Both the position numbers and the translations under genes were made by a program. DNA of 61,420 bases from positions 1 through 61,420 of the forward strand of contig CANQPP010000010.1 in NCBI GenBank assembly GCA_947625765.1, read 5' to 3'. Within the stretch, counting starts at the first letter, position 1. Every line of letters starts with the position of its first letter. Under the pieces are notes generated by a model. That model was not told where the DNA came from, ran no database searches, and worked only from the letters and a program-made list of their open reading frames with translations. Of the stretch, positions 1 to 7,195 are shown in pieces. Source of the stretch: an uncultured Clostridia bacterium (GTDB lineage Bacteria > Bacillota > Clostridia > Christensenellales > UBA1750).

Positions 1-90
1 AGAAAAAGGGGGCGTTTGCACGAACAGAAAAGGGGGCTTTCCGTTTTTATAAAGAAGAGGCTTTCCGCTTTTTTATAGAAAAGGGTTTTT
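1..90. repeat. degenerate ~25-bp tandem repeats
   Basis: Four imperfect units begin near 1, 26, 53 and 77. They share a core like AGAAAAGGGGGCTTTCCG followed by a T-rich tail. GGCTTTCCG is exact at 35-43 and 59-67. The stretch is AT-richer than the genes that follow and holds no credible ORF. Confidence 0.5.
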
Positions 91-107
91 CACTGCACAA
101 AAAAAGG

Positions 108-212
108 GGCGGACGGAAAAGACGTCCGCCGCACCAGTGAAGAGTAGGAGGAGTGACCAACGATACTGCCGGAACGCTCCCGGCAGTTCCTAGCATGACC
201 GCGGGAGCGTTC
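108..212 (+). promoter_or_regulatory. structured leader with mutually exclusive hairpins
   Basis: GGCGGACG (108-115) pairs with CGTCCGCC (123-130). CTGCCGG (166-172) pairs with CCGGCAG (180-186). GAACGCTCCCG (172-182) can instead pair with CGGGAGCGTTC (202-212), a perfect 11-bp stem that excludes the previous one. A terminator follows at 245-283. This is the layout of an attenuator or riboswitch-type leader, but no known class is matched with confidence, and any gene it served is not visible before rsmD. Confidence 0.4.
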
Positions 213-244
213 GATTATACGGGGATGAGCAAAAAATTTCTGCG

Positions 245-283
245 CGCTCCTTCCTAAGCACCGCGGGGGAATGAGCGTTTTTT
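245..283 (+). terminator. intrinsic terminator upstream of rsmD
   Basis: CGCTCCTTCC (245-254) pairs with GGAATGAGCG (268-277) with one mismatch, followed directly by six T residues (278-283). It would stop transcripts entering from the left before rsmD. Confidence 0.65.
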
Positions 284-361
284 CGGGCCGCGGGAGGCGA
301 GACGCATTATTTTCCGGGGAAAACTTGTAGCTTTTTCTTCCTTGTGATATGATTAAACGGA

Positions 362-952
362 ATGGGGGCATCTTTTTTGCGCATCGTCGCCGGAAGCCTT
401 CGGGGCAAGAAGCTCGTTTCCCCGGAAGGGGAGACCACCCGGCCCACCCACGAAAGGACGCGGGAGGCCGTGTTTGCCGCGCTGCAGGCCGTAACGCCGG
501 GGGCGCGGGTGCTGGACGCCTTCGCCGGTTCCGGGGCCATGGCGCTGGAGGCGCTGAGCCGGGGCGCGGAGAGCGCCATCCTGCTCGAGCGGGATGAGGC
601 CGCCTGCCGGGCCATCGAGCGCAACATACGCGACTGCCGTTTGGAGGAGAGGGCCCGCCTAATCCGGGGAGATGCGCTCAAAATACTGGAAACGCTGGAG
701 GCCGAGCCCTTCGACCTGGTGCTGCTGGATCCGCCCTATGGCAAGGGCCTGATCGAGCGGGCGCTGGAGCTCCTGCTGCGGCGGGGGCTGCTGGCGGAGG
801 ACGTTTGGATCGTGGCGGAGACCGCGGCGGGCGAGGCGCTGGACCTGTCGGCAGGATTTTTCGTCGCAAGGGAGAAAAAATACGGAAAGAACCTGGTCCG
901 CTTCCTCTGCAGGGAGGACGGGCCGAAAAGGGAAGGAGAGGACGCGCCATGA
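362..952 (+). CDS. rsmD: 16S rRNA (guanine-966-N2)-methyltransferase RsmD
   Basis: Class I SAM-dependent methyltransferase of the RsmD family (196 aa), which methylates G966 of 16S rRNA in the small subunit. The RPTHERTREAVF segment near residue 27 is typical of the family. The SAM-binding motif DAFAGSGAMALEALSRGA lies at about 52-69 and the catalytic DPPY motif at 123-126. The ATG at 362 has only a weak ribosome site; a TTG at 377 would give the more usual start LRIVAG. The stop overlaps the coaD start in an ATGA, so the two are co-translated. This is the ylbH position of the Bacillus ylb cluster. Confidence 0.95.
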   Translation: MGASFLRIVAGSLRGKKLVSPEGETTRPTHERTREAVFAALQAVTPGARVLDAFAGSGAMALEALSRGAESAILLERDEAACRAIERNIRDCRLEERARLIRGDALKILETLEAEPFDLVLLDPPYGKGLIERALELLLRRGLLAEDVWIVAETAAGEALDLSAGFFVAREKKYGKNLVRFLCREDGPKREGEDAP

Positions 953-1434
953 GGGCCTGCCTGTTCCCCGGCAGCTTCGACCCGCCCACCAACGGGCACC
1001 TGGACATCGCCCAGCGGCTTTCCGGGCTGTTCGACGAGGTGTACGTCTGTGTGATGCGCAACGGGGAGAAGCGCCCCTTCCTGCCGGAGGAAACGCGCGT
1101 GGAGCTGCTGAAGGACGCCCTTTCCGGGCTGCCGAACGTGCAGGTGGTCCTGGGCGAGGGCTTCACCGTGCATATGGCCAGAAAGCTCAACGCCTGCGCC
1201 ATCGCCCGGGGCATACGGGACGAGCAGGACTTCGTGTACGAAAGCCGCCTGGTCCGCGCCAACGCCTACGTGGACGAGGGGGTCGAGACGGTCTTCCTCC
1301 CGGCCCGGCCCGAGCACGGCGGCCTTTCCTCCAGCGTGGTTAGGGAAATCTGGGGCTTAAGCGGCGATATAAGCGCCCTGGTGCCGGAAAACGTGCAGAA
1401 GGCGCTGGAAGAAATGCGCAAGAGAGAAAATTAA
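949..1434 (+). CDS. coaD: phosphopantetheine adenylyltransferase CoaD
   Basis: Transfers AMP from ATP to 4'-phosphopantetheine, the penultimate step of coenzyme A synthesis, in the cytosol. The protein is 161 aa, the normal family size. The N-terminus FPGSFDPPTNGH carries the nucleotidyltransferase TNGH motif (14-17), and LSSSVVRE (126-133) corresponds to the ISSTxxR nucleotide-binding motif. The start is fixed by the ATGA overlap with rsmD and by the conserved N-terminus. The rsmD-coaD pairing is conserved across Firmicutes. Confidence 0.97.
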   Translation: MRACLFPGSFDPPTNGHLDIAQRLSGLFDEVYVCVMRNGEKRPFLPEETRVELLKDALSGLPNVQVVLGEGFTVHMARKLNACAIARGIRDEQDFVYESRLVRANAYVDEGVETVFLPARPEHGGLSSSVVREIWGLSGDISALVPENVQKALEEMRKREN

Positions 1435-1507
1435 AATAGAAGGATATGATCTGTGTTCAGCGGATAAAAGAGCCGCGGCGGACCTACTAGAAGAGGAGAG
1501 AAAAAGC

Positions 1508-1957
1508 ATGAACGTCATGAAACTGCTGGAGTTCCTGTACGAGGAACTGAACAACAGCTCGTCCGTGCCCTTGACGGGCAAGCGGCTGGTGGACGTGGAG
1601 AAGTGCCTGGACATCGTGTCCGAGCTGCGCGTCACGCTGCCGGACGACATGAAGGACGCCGAGATGATCGTGCGCGACCGCGACCGCATCGTCAAGGAGG
1701 CGGAGCTGCAGGCCAAGGACATCCTCCGGGACGCCGAGGCCCAGTTCGAGCGCATGGTCTCGGAGAGCAGCATCGTGGCCGAGGCCCAGCACCGGGCCCA
1801 GGACATCGTCAACAACGCGCGCAGGCAGGCCAACGAGGCCAAGCTGTCCGCGGACGACTACGCCGACGACCTGCTGGCCGGGCTGGAGAAGTACCTGCAC
1901 TCCGTTTTGGAGGACGTGCGCGACAACCGCGACGAGCTCAACGGGGTCAAGAAGTAA
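1508..1957 (+). CDS. coiled-coil protein, ATP synthase b-subunit-like
   Basis: A 149-aa charged, soluble protein. Residues about 45-110 form an alanine- and glutamate-rich helix resembling stator or DivIVA-like coiled coils; there is no membrane segment. A good ribosome site (AGAAGAGGAG) precedes the ATG. Short coiled-coil proteins like this are often found beside coaD in Clostridia, but no biochemical role is established to my knowledge. It follows coaD by 73 bp and converges on ylbJ with only a 7-bp gap. Confidence 0.7.
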   Translation: MNVMKLLEFLYEELNNSSSVPLTGKRLVDVEKCLDIVSELRVTLPDDMKDAEMIVRDRDRIVKEAELQAKDILRDAEAQFERMVSESSIVAEAQHRAQDIVNNARRQANEAKLSADDYADDLLAGLEKYLHSVLEDVRDNRDELNGVKK

Positions 1958-1964
1958 GCGCTGA

Positions 1965-3077
1965 TCAAGAGGAAGCCCTTGTGGAAGCCCTGCGCTTGGC
2001 ACGCAGCAGGGCGGCCAGCCCTGCGCAGAGGAACAGCCCCGCGTAGGCGTAAGCTGCAAGAGACGGCGGCGAAATGGGCAGCAGGGAAGCCCAGGCGGGA
2101 AGGGCGTCCAACAGGAAGGGCGAGAGCAGGCGGCAGAGGCAGAAGCTCAGGGCCGCGTGGCTCAGCCGCTGCAGGAAGCAGATGCGCAGGGGGATGAGCC
2201 CCTGCAAGAAGCAGGCCGACTGCAGGAGGACGGACAGCCCGCCGAAGGAGCTCAAGGCGCAGAGCAGGGACAAACGCAGCGGCAGCGTGAGGGCCGCGCC
2301 TGCGGCGCCTTCGCAGCCTGCGGTCAGCTCCAATGTGCCCAAAAGAAGGGGCCGGACGGCCTCCGCCGGGAGCAGGCCGGAGAGCGTCTGCTCGAGCGCC
2401 GTCAGGAAGCCGCAGGCCTCCAGCAGAGAGGCAAGCGCGGAGAAGAAGCAGACCGTTCCGCAGATGAGCAGCAGGGAGGAACAGGCGCCGGAAAGCGCCT
2501 CGGGCAGCGCCTGCGGCAGCGGGACGGCTCTCGTTTTGCCCGCGGGCGCGGGCGGGGCGGAGGCCCTGCCGCCATAGCGCCGCCAGAGCAGGCCGTTTAG
2601 GAACGCGCAGAGCAGCTGCATGAGATAGACGAAGGCGCCCAAGGCCGGAGAGCCCAGCCACGCGCCGACGGAGCCCAGCAGGAACAGCGGGCCCGTGACC
2701 GTGCCCGCGGCCAGGAGCCGGGCGGCCTCGTCCGGGGTGGCTTGGCCCCGTTTGCACAGGTCCGCGGCCAGGCGCGCGCCGCTGGGGGCCCCGGTCAGCA
2801 GGCACAGCGGCAGGGCGCCCCCGCAGGCGGGGCGCAGGCCGAAGGGCGCGCCCAGCAGGCGGCCCAAAGGGGACAAGCGCTCGAATAGGCCGCTGCTGCC
2901 CAGAAGGCCGCAGACGACGAAAAAGGGAAGCAGGGCGGGCAGGACACCGTCCCCGAAGAGACGAAGGCCCCGCCGCACCCCGTCCATAGAGGCGGCGGGA
3001 TACGATAGGAGCAAAAAGAGCAGGGCGGCGGGCAGAAGACCCGCCGCGAGGCCGCGCAGGCGTTTGAAGAAGGTCAT
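1965..3077 (-). CDS. ylbJ: sporulation integral membrane protein YlbJ
   Basis: A 370-aa polytopic membrane protein with about eight to ten hydrophobic segments. Gate-like motifs (GVLPALLPFFVVCGLLG near the N-terminus, LTGAPSGARLAADL near residue 120) match the YlbJ family. In Bacillus YlbJ is made in the mother cell under sigma-E and is needed for spore cortex formation. The start MTFFKRL is chosen because AAGGAG lies six bases upstream; longer in-frame versions have no ribosome site. A sigma-E-type promoter lies upstream at 3125-3154. Position between coaD and the patatin gene matches the Bacillus order. Confidence 0.88.
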   Translation of the reverse strand: MTFFKRLRGLAAGLLPAALLFLLLSYPAASMDGVRRGLRLFGDGVLPALLPFFVVCGLLGSSGLFERLSPLGRLLGAPFGLRPACGGALPLCLLTGAPSGARLAADLCKRGQATPDEAARLLAAGTVTGPLFLLGSVGAWLGSPALGAFVYLMQLLCAFLNGLLWRRYGGRASAPPAPAGKTRAVPLPQALPEALSGACSSLLLICGTVCFFSALASLLEACGFLTALEQTLSGLLPAEAVRPLLLGTLELTAGCEGAAGAALTLPLRLSLLCALSSFGGLSVLLQSACFLQGLIPLRICFLQRLSHAALSFCLCRLLSPFLLDALPAWASLLPISPPSLAAYAYAGLFLCAGLAALLRAKRRASTRASS

Positions 3078-3124
3078 GGCGTCTCCTTGAAGGGGAAGCT
3101 GGAGCCGGGGAACGTTTGCCTTGC

Positions 3125-3154
3125 AGTGTATGAGAAAGGATGAGGCGTTTATGC
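3125..3154 (-). promoter_or_regulatory. sigma-E-like promoter of ylbJ
   Basis: Read on the minus strand: GCATAAA (-35, 3148-3154), a 15-base spacer, then CATACACT (-10, 3125-3132), an exact fit to the sigma-E -10 consensus CATACANT. It lies about 48 bases upstream of the ylbJ start codon. ylbJ is sigma-E dependent in Bacillus, which supports the call. Confidence 0.6.
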
Positions 3155-3960
3155 TGGATACTCCGCTGCGCATCGGATTGGCCCTGGGCGGCGGCGCGTT
3201 CCGGGGGCTGGCGCACATCGGCGTGCTGGAGGTGCTGGAGGAAAACGGCGTGCCCATCCACATGGTGGCCGGAACCTCCATGGGCGCGGTGGTCGGCGGC
3301 ATCTACTGCACCGGCATGCGCATGGGGCTGCTGGAGAAGTACTGCTACACGCTGGACGAGAAGAACCTGATCGACATGGTCATCCCGCACATGGGGTTGA
3401 TCGCCGGGGACAGGATCGAGCTGCTCATAAAGACGCTGACGGGCGACAGGACTTTCGACCAGCTCAAGATCCCCTTCGCCGCGGTGGCCACGGACATCGA
3501 GAAGGGGGAGCAGGTGGTGCTGCGCGAGGGGAAGGTGTACGAGGCGGTCCGGGCCTCCATCTCCATCCCGGGCGTGTTCCGCCCCGTGCGCAGGCAGGAC
3601 AGGCTGCTGGTGGACGGCGGCGTGGTGGCGCGCGTGCCCACGGACGCGGCGCGGGACATGGGCGCGGACCTGGTCATCTCCGTGGACGTGGGCTACCACG
3701 GCGGACAGAACAAGTGCGCGAGCATGGTGGACGTGTTGATGCAGTCCTTCGCCGTGATGGAATGGTGCGCCATCCGCGAGCGGGTGAACACATCGGATGT
3801 GAACATCGTGCCGAACCTGGCGCACATCAACATGGCCTCCGTCGCCCAGGCGGAGGAGACTATAGAGATCGGCCGGGCGGAGGCGCGCAGGAGGATGCCG
3901 GAGGTGCTGGAGGCCATCCATAGAAAGGAAGCGGAGCTGTACGGCCCTGCGCAGGAATGA
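3151..3960 (+). CDS. ylbK: patatin-like phospholipase (YlbK/RssA family)
   Basis: Serine acyl hydrolase of the patatin family (269 aa), with a Ser-Asp catalytic dyad. The oxyanion-hole motif GGGAFRG is at residues 13-19, the nucleophile elbow GTSMG at 41-45 (Ser43) and the catalytic Asp in DGG at 155-157. All key residues are present, so it should be active; the physiological substrate is unknown. ATG 3151 is preferred (GAGG five bases before it); ATG 3130 is possible. It is transcribed divergently from ylbJ, and the ylbJ promoter overlaps its first codons. There is no signal peptide. Confidence 0.9.
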   Translation: MLDTPLRIGLALGGGAFRGLAHIGVLEVLEENGVPIHMVAGTSMGAVVGGIYCTGMRMGLLEKYCYTLDEKNLIDMVIPHMGLIAGDRIELLIKTLTGDRTFDQLKIPFAAVATDIEKGEQVVLREGKVYEAVRASISIPGVFRPVRRQDRLLVDGGVVARVPTDAARDMGADLVISVDVGYHGGQNKCASMVDVLMQSFAVMEWCAIRERVNTSDVNIVPNLAHINMASVAQAEETIEIGRAEARRRMPEVLEAIHRKEAELYGPAQE

Positions 3961-3976
3961 TCGAGTAAAAATTTAT

Positions 3977-4065
3977 GTGGGTGGTCGGGCCGCTGCCTTC
4001 GGCGGCGATGCCCGCCCACCCACCCCCACTTCGCCCTTCCGCCAACGGCGGAAGGGCGAAAAGTG
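3977..4065. repeat. two adjacent long hairpins (palindromic elements)
   Basis: Hairpin 1: GTGGGTGGTCGGGC (3977-3990) pairs with GCCCGCCCACCCAC (4010-4023) with one mismatch, around an inner 7-bp stem with a TTC loop (3991-4007). Hairpin 2: TCGCCCTTCCGCC (4031-4043), loop AAC, GGCGGAAGGGCGA (4047-4059), a perfect 13-bp stem extended by CACT/AGTG. There is no T-run after either, so they look more like palindromic repeats than terminators. Confidence 0.6.
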
Positions 4066-4069
4066 AGAC

Positions 4070-4773
4070 GAGGCCCCGCAAACGCGGGGCCTCGGGCGTT
4101 GGCGGGGCTTGGGTGGAGAAGATCGGCGCTTGTGCGGGGATGTGCCTTGCGGGATAACTCGGCGATAGAGGTGGTGTGTTGAAGCAAAAGTCCTGCGTTT
4201 GTTGTGGTAGGCGGCATGAACGAAGGCGTATTCCGGGGAAATGGCGTGTGAATGGGGATGCACCTCGATGCTGCGCCTTCATAGGCGATGCGGAGAAGGT
4301 AAGAAAAGGCCCCGCGTTCGCGGGGGCTCGGGCATGTCGGTGGGTGTGTGGGAAATATCGGCGCTTGTGCGGGAGTGCGCCTTGCGGGACAACTCAGCGA
4401 TAGACACGGCATATTGAAGTGAAAGCCACGTGTTCGTTGTGGTGAGCGGCATGAGTGGAGGCGTGTTCCGGGGAAATGGCGTTTGAATGGAAGTGCAGCT
4501 CGATGTTGCGCCTTTATAGGTGATGCGGAGAAGGTAAGAAAGGGCCCTGCGTTTGCGGGGCCTCGGGCGTTGGTGGGGGCCTGGGTGGAGAAGAACGGCG
4601 CTTGTGCGGAGATGTGCCTTGCGGGATCAGCTCCACGAGGACGTGTTGTGTTGAAGTAAAAGCCCCGCGTTCGCGGGGGCTCGAGGCATTGGTGGTGGGC
4701 ATTTGGGAAATGTAGGCGCTGGGATGGGGATCGGGCGCTGTCGTGGGCGTTTCATAGGTCGCTGCGATAAGGG
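4070..4773. repeat. tandem ~118-bp half-units forming ~236-bp repeats
   Basis: Units start near 4071, 4189, 4307, 4424, 4542 and 4660, so the spacing is 117-118 bp. Alternate units are more alike (A-B-A-B-A-A/B), giving a higher-order period of 235-236. A-type units open with a GC-rich hairpin, for example GAGGCCCCGC-AAAC-GCGGGGCCTC at 4070-4093. Shared landmarks are GCGCTTGTGCGG and TGCCTTGCGGGA in A, and TTCCGGGGAAATGGCGT in B. No reading frame is conserved across units. Bases 4774-4875 between the repeats and tmcAL hold nothing I recognise. Confidence 0.8.
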
Positions 4774-4875
4774 AGCTTCACGGCGTTGGGGGCGTTGGGC
4801 GTTCTGGCGGCGAGGCTTCCTCTTTTTGTGAGAAGCGGCCTTGCGGCGCGGTTTTCCCTGTTGGGGAATGCCGGG

Positions 4876-6024
4876 TCAGAGCTTGATGAGCGGCTCGTCC
4901 AGGTCGCGGTCGGCCTGCCGCCACTTTGGGTCCTTTTGGCAGAGGCCCCAGAGGTCCTGGGCGCGCAGGTCGAGGCGGTAGAGGGGGTCGTCCCGCAACT
5001 CGGCGGGGCGGAGGAGCAGCGGGACGCGGCTGCACCGGCCCAGCTCCCGCAGCAGGGGCTCGGCGGTCCTTCTAAAGCCCAGCACGCGGGCGTATTCCGG
5101 CCTTAGGTGCGCCTGCAGGAAGGCGTGGTCGCTGCCCAGCAGCACGTGGAGCAGGCTGCGCTTGAGGCGTGCCAGCGTGTAGCGGCGGGTTTTGACGGCG
5201 GCAAGGAGCTCGTTTAGATCGGTGCAGCGCCGGGCGGCGGCCAAAAAGCGGTGCTCCAGCCCCTCGTCCATGCCGGGATAGGCGGCAAGTTCGGCCGCGT
5301 CCAGGCCACGCAAGCGGTACAGGGCGATCTCTCCCAGGGCGGAAAGCTCGGCGGGCCCGCTCTGTATTTCCAGCGCCGCGCGCGTGAGGGCGGCGGGATC
5401 GACCGGGCAGGCGGCTTCCAGAACAGACCAGTCCCCCGAACGCAGAGATAAACGCAGCTCGGAGGAAGATGCGGGCAGGTCTTTGCCCAAGGTCGTGCGC
5501 TTGACCACCACGGGCTCGATGGGGCTGTTTAGCCTCTCCAGCGCGCGCAGGTACTCCACGCCCAGCGTCGCGTTGGCGGGCAGGTCCATCCCGAGGGCCA
5601 GCGCCCGGGCCTTGGGCCAGCTGTGGCCCTGCGTGAGGGCCGCCTTCATCAAAACCGACTGCTGGTCTGTTTCCTGCGCTGTAAGGCCGCGCAGGTATTC
5701 TAGGTCATCCAACTCGCTGCCGAAGCTCAAGTGCGTGACCGCGCTTAAGGAATCCAGCAGCGCGACGGCGCCGAAGGCGAAATCGTGCCCGGCGCGCAGG
5801 GAAAAGAGCGCGGGCAGTTCCAGCACCAGGTCCGCCCCGGCCAGCAGGGCCGCGCGGGCGCGGGTCCACTTATCCACGCAGGCGGGCTCGCCGCGCTGCA
5901 CGAAGGGCCCGGACATCAGGCACAATACGTAGTCCGCGCCGCAAAGCGCGCGCGCCTTCTCCATCTGGAAGGCGTGTCCCAAATGCAGGGGATTGTATTC
6001 GCACACGATCGCGCAGACTTTCAT
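4876..6024 (-). CDS. tmcAL: tRNA(Met) cytidine acetate ligase TmcAL (YlbM)
   Basis: Uses acetate and ATP to make N4-acetylcytidine at the wobble base of elongator tRNA-Met. It belongs to the HIGH nucleotidyltransferase superfamily (382 aa). EYNPLHLGH at residues 9-17 holds the HxGH motif (14-17), and FGSELDD near 110 and the C-terminal RRYTLARLKR helix are typical. Of two adjacent ATGs, the second (6024) is six bases from AAGGAG and gives MKVCAIVCEYNP. In Bacillus ylbM sits in the same cluster. The next genes, pta and ackA, make acetate, its substrate; that link is my inference. Confidence 0.92.
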   Translation of the reverse strand: MKVCAIVCEYNPLHLGHAFQMEKARALCGADYVLCLMSGPFVQRGEPACVDKWTRARAALLAGADLVLELPALFSLRAGHDFAFGAVALLDSLSAVTHLSFGSELDDLEYLRGLTAQETDQQSVLMKAALTQGHSWPKARALALGMDLPANATLGVEYLRALERLNSPIEPVVVKRTTLGKDLPASSSELRLSLRSGDWSVLEAACPVDPAALTRAALEIQSGPAELSALGEIALYRLRGLDAAELAAYPGMDEGLEHRFLAAARRCTDLNELLAAVKTRRYTLARLKRSLLHVLLGSDHAFLQAHLRPEYARVLGFRRTAEPLLRELGRCSRVPLLLRPAELRDDPLYRLDLRAQDLWGLCQKDPKWRQADRDLDEPLIKL

Positions 6025-6034
6025 CATTTTCTCC

Positions 6035-6063
6035 TTTTCAAACGCCGCATTTTTCGCTATACT
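6035..6063 (+). promoter_or_regulatory. candidate sigma-A promoter for pta-ackA
   Basis: TTTTCA (6035-6040), 17-base spacer, TATACT (6058-6063). It overlaps the 5' side of the divergent tmcAL gene. A 7-bp inverted repeat CCGTTCC/GGAACGG (6087-6108) lies just downstream and could be an operator or leader hairpin. Confidence 0.5.
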
Positions 6064-6146
6064 ATACATGGACCTGCGTCGGCCCGCCGTTCCAATAAAA
6101 AGGAACGGGGGCTTTCAGTATACCACAGATTAGGGAGGAATCGCAC

Positions 6147-7136
6147 ATGAGTTTGATGGAAAGGATCCAAGCCAAGGCTAAGGCCGACAAGAAGCGCATC
6201 GTTCTGCCCGAGGGTGCCGAGGAGCGCACCGTCAAGGCCGCCGCCATCCTGCTGAAGGAAGGCATCTGCGACCTGATCCTGCTGGGCGACGAGGAGAAGA
6301 TCCGCGCCTACGGGGAAGACCTGACCGGCGCGGTCATCATCGACCCCAAAAAGAGCGACAAGCTGCAGGAGTACGCCGACACGCTGTACGAGCTGCGCAA
6401 GAACAAGGGCATGACCCCGGAAAAGGCCTACCAGCAGATGCAGGACGAGACCTTCTTCGGCACCATGATGATGAAGAAGAACGAGGCCGACGGCATGGTC
6501 TCCGGCGCGATCCATTCCACCGCCGATACGCTGCGCCCCGCCTTGCAGATCATCAAGACCAAGAAGGGCGTGACCACCGCCTCCTCCTGCTTCGTGATGG
6601 AGTGCCCCAACAAGGCCTACGGCCAGGACGGCGTGATGATCTTCGCCGACTGCGCCGTGAACATCGAGCCCGACGCCCAGCAGCTGGCCGCCATCGCCGT
6701 GGCCTCCGCCGAGACCGCGCGGACCATCGCCGAGATCGCCGAGCCTAAGGTCGCCATGCTGTCCTTCTCCACGAAGGGTTCCGGCAAGGGCGACATGGTG
6801 GACAAGGTGCGCGAGGCGACCGAGCTGGTCAAGCAGCAGGCGCCGGAGCTGAACGTGGACGGCGAGCTGCAGGCCGACGCCGCCCTGGTCGAGAAGGTCG
6901 GCCAGCTCAAGTCCCCCGGCTCCAAGGTCGCTGGCCATGCCAACGTGCTGGTGTTCCCCAGCCTGGAGGCCGGCAACATCGGCTATAAGCTGGTGCAGCG
7001 CCTGGCCGGCGCCACCGCCATCGGCCCCGTGATGCAGGGCCTGGCCCGTCCCGTGAACGACCTGAGCCGCGGCTGCTCCGTGGAGGACATCGTCTCCCTG
7101 TGCGCGCTGACCGCCGTGCAGGCCCAGGCCGAGTAA
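6147..7136 (+). CDS. pta: phosphate acetyltransferase
   Basis: Interconverts acetyl-CoA and acetyl phosphate in the cytosol, the first step of fermentative acetate formation. The single-domain Pta is 329 aa, the usual length without the long N-terminal regulatory domain. Family signatures include VLPEGAEERTVKAA near residue 22, MLSFSTKGSGKGD near 205 and GPVMQGLARPVNDLSRGCS near 292. AGGGAGGAATCGCAC precedes the ATG. ackA follows after 59 bp with its own AAGGAG, so the pair should form one operon. Confidence 0.97.
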   Translation: MSLMERIQAKAKADKKRIVLPEGAEERTVKAAAILLKEGICDLILLGDEEKIRAYGEDLTGAVIIDPKKSDKLQEYADTLYELRKNKGMTPEKAYQQMQDETFFGTMMMKKNEADGMVSGAIHSTADTLRPALQIIKTKKGVTTASSCFVMECPNKAYGQDGVMIFADCAVNIEPDAQQLAAIAVASAETARTIAEIAEPKVAMLSFSTKGSGKGDMVDKVREATELVKQQAPELNVDGELQADAALVEKVGQLKSPGSKVAGHANVLVFPSLEAGNIGYKLVQRLAGATAIGPVMQGLARPVNDLSRGCSVEDIVSLCALTAVQAQAE

Positions 7137-7195
7137 AGAAAAAGAGCCCGCCCGATCAAAGGGCATAAGGAACGCAAGAAGGAGAAAAGAACGCT

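Noticed and set aside
108-283. T-box riboswitch
   Set aside because: A terminator and an ACCGCGG stretch are present, but the full T-box core is not, no specifier loop could be placed, and no synthetase or amino-acid gene follows.
3693-4412. Minus-strand frames across the repeat region after ylbK
   Set aside because: They are proline/arginine-rich translations of hairpins and repeats, with no conserved frame between units.
4070-4773. CRISPR-like array
   Set aside because: Units are 118 bp and diverged throughout, with no short identical repeat, no unique spacers and no cas genes.
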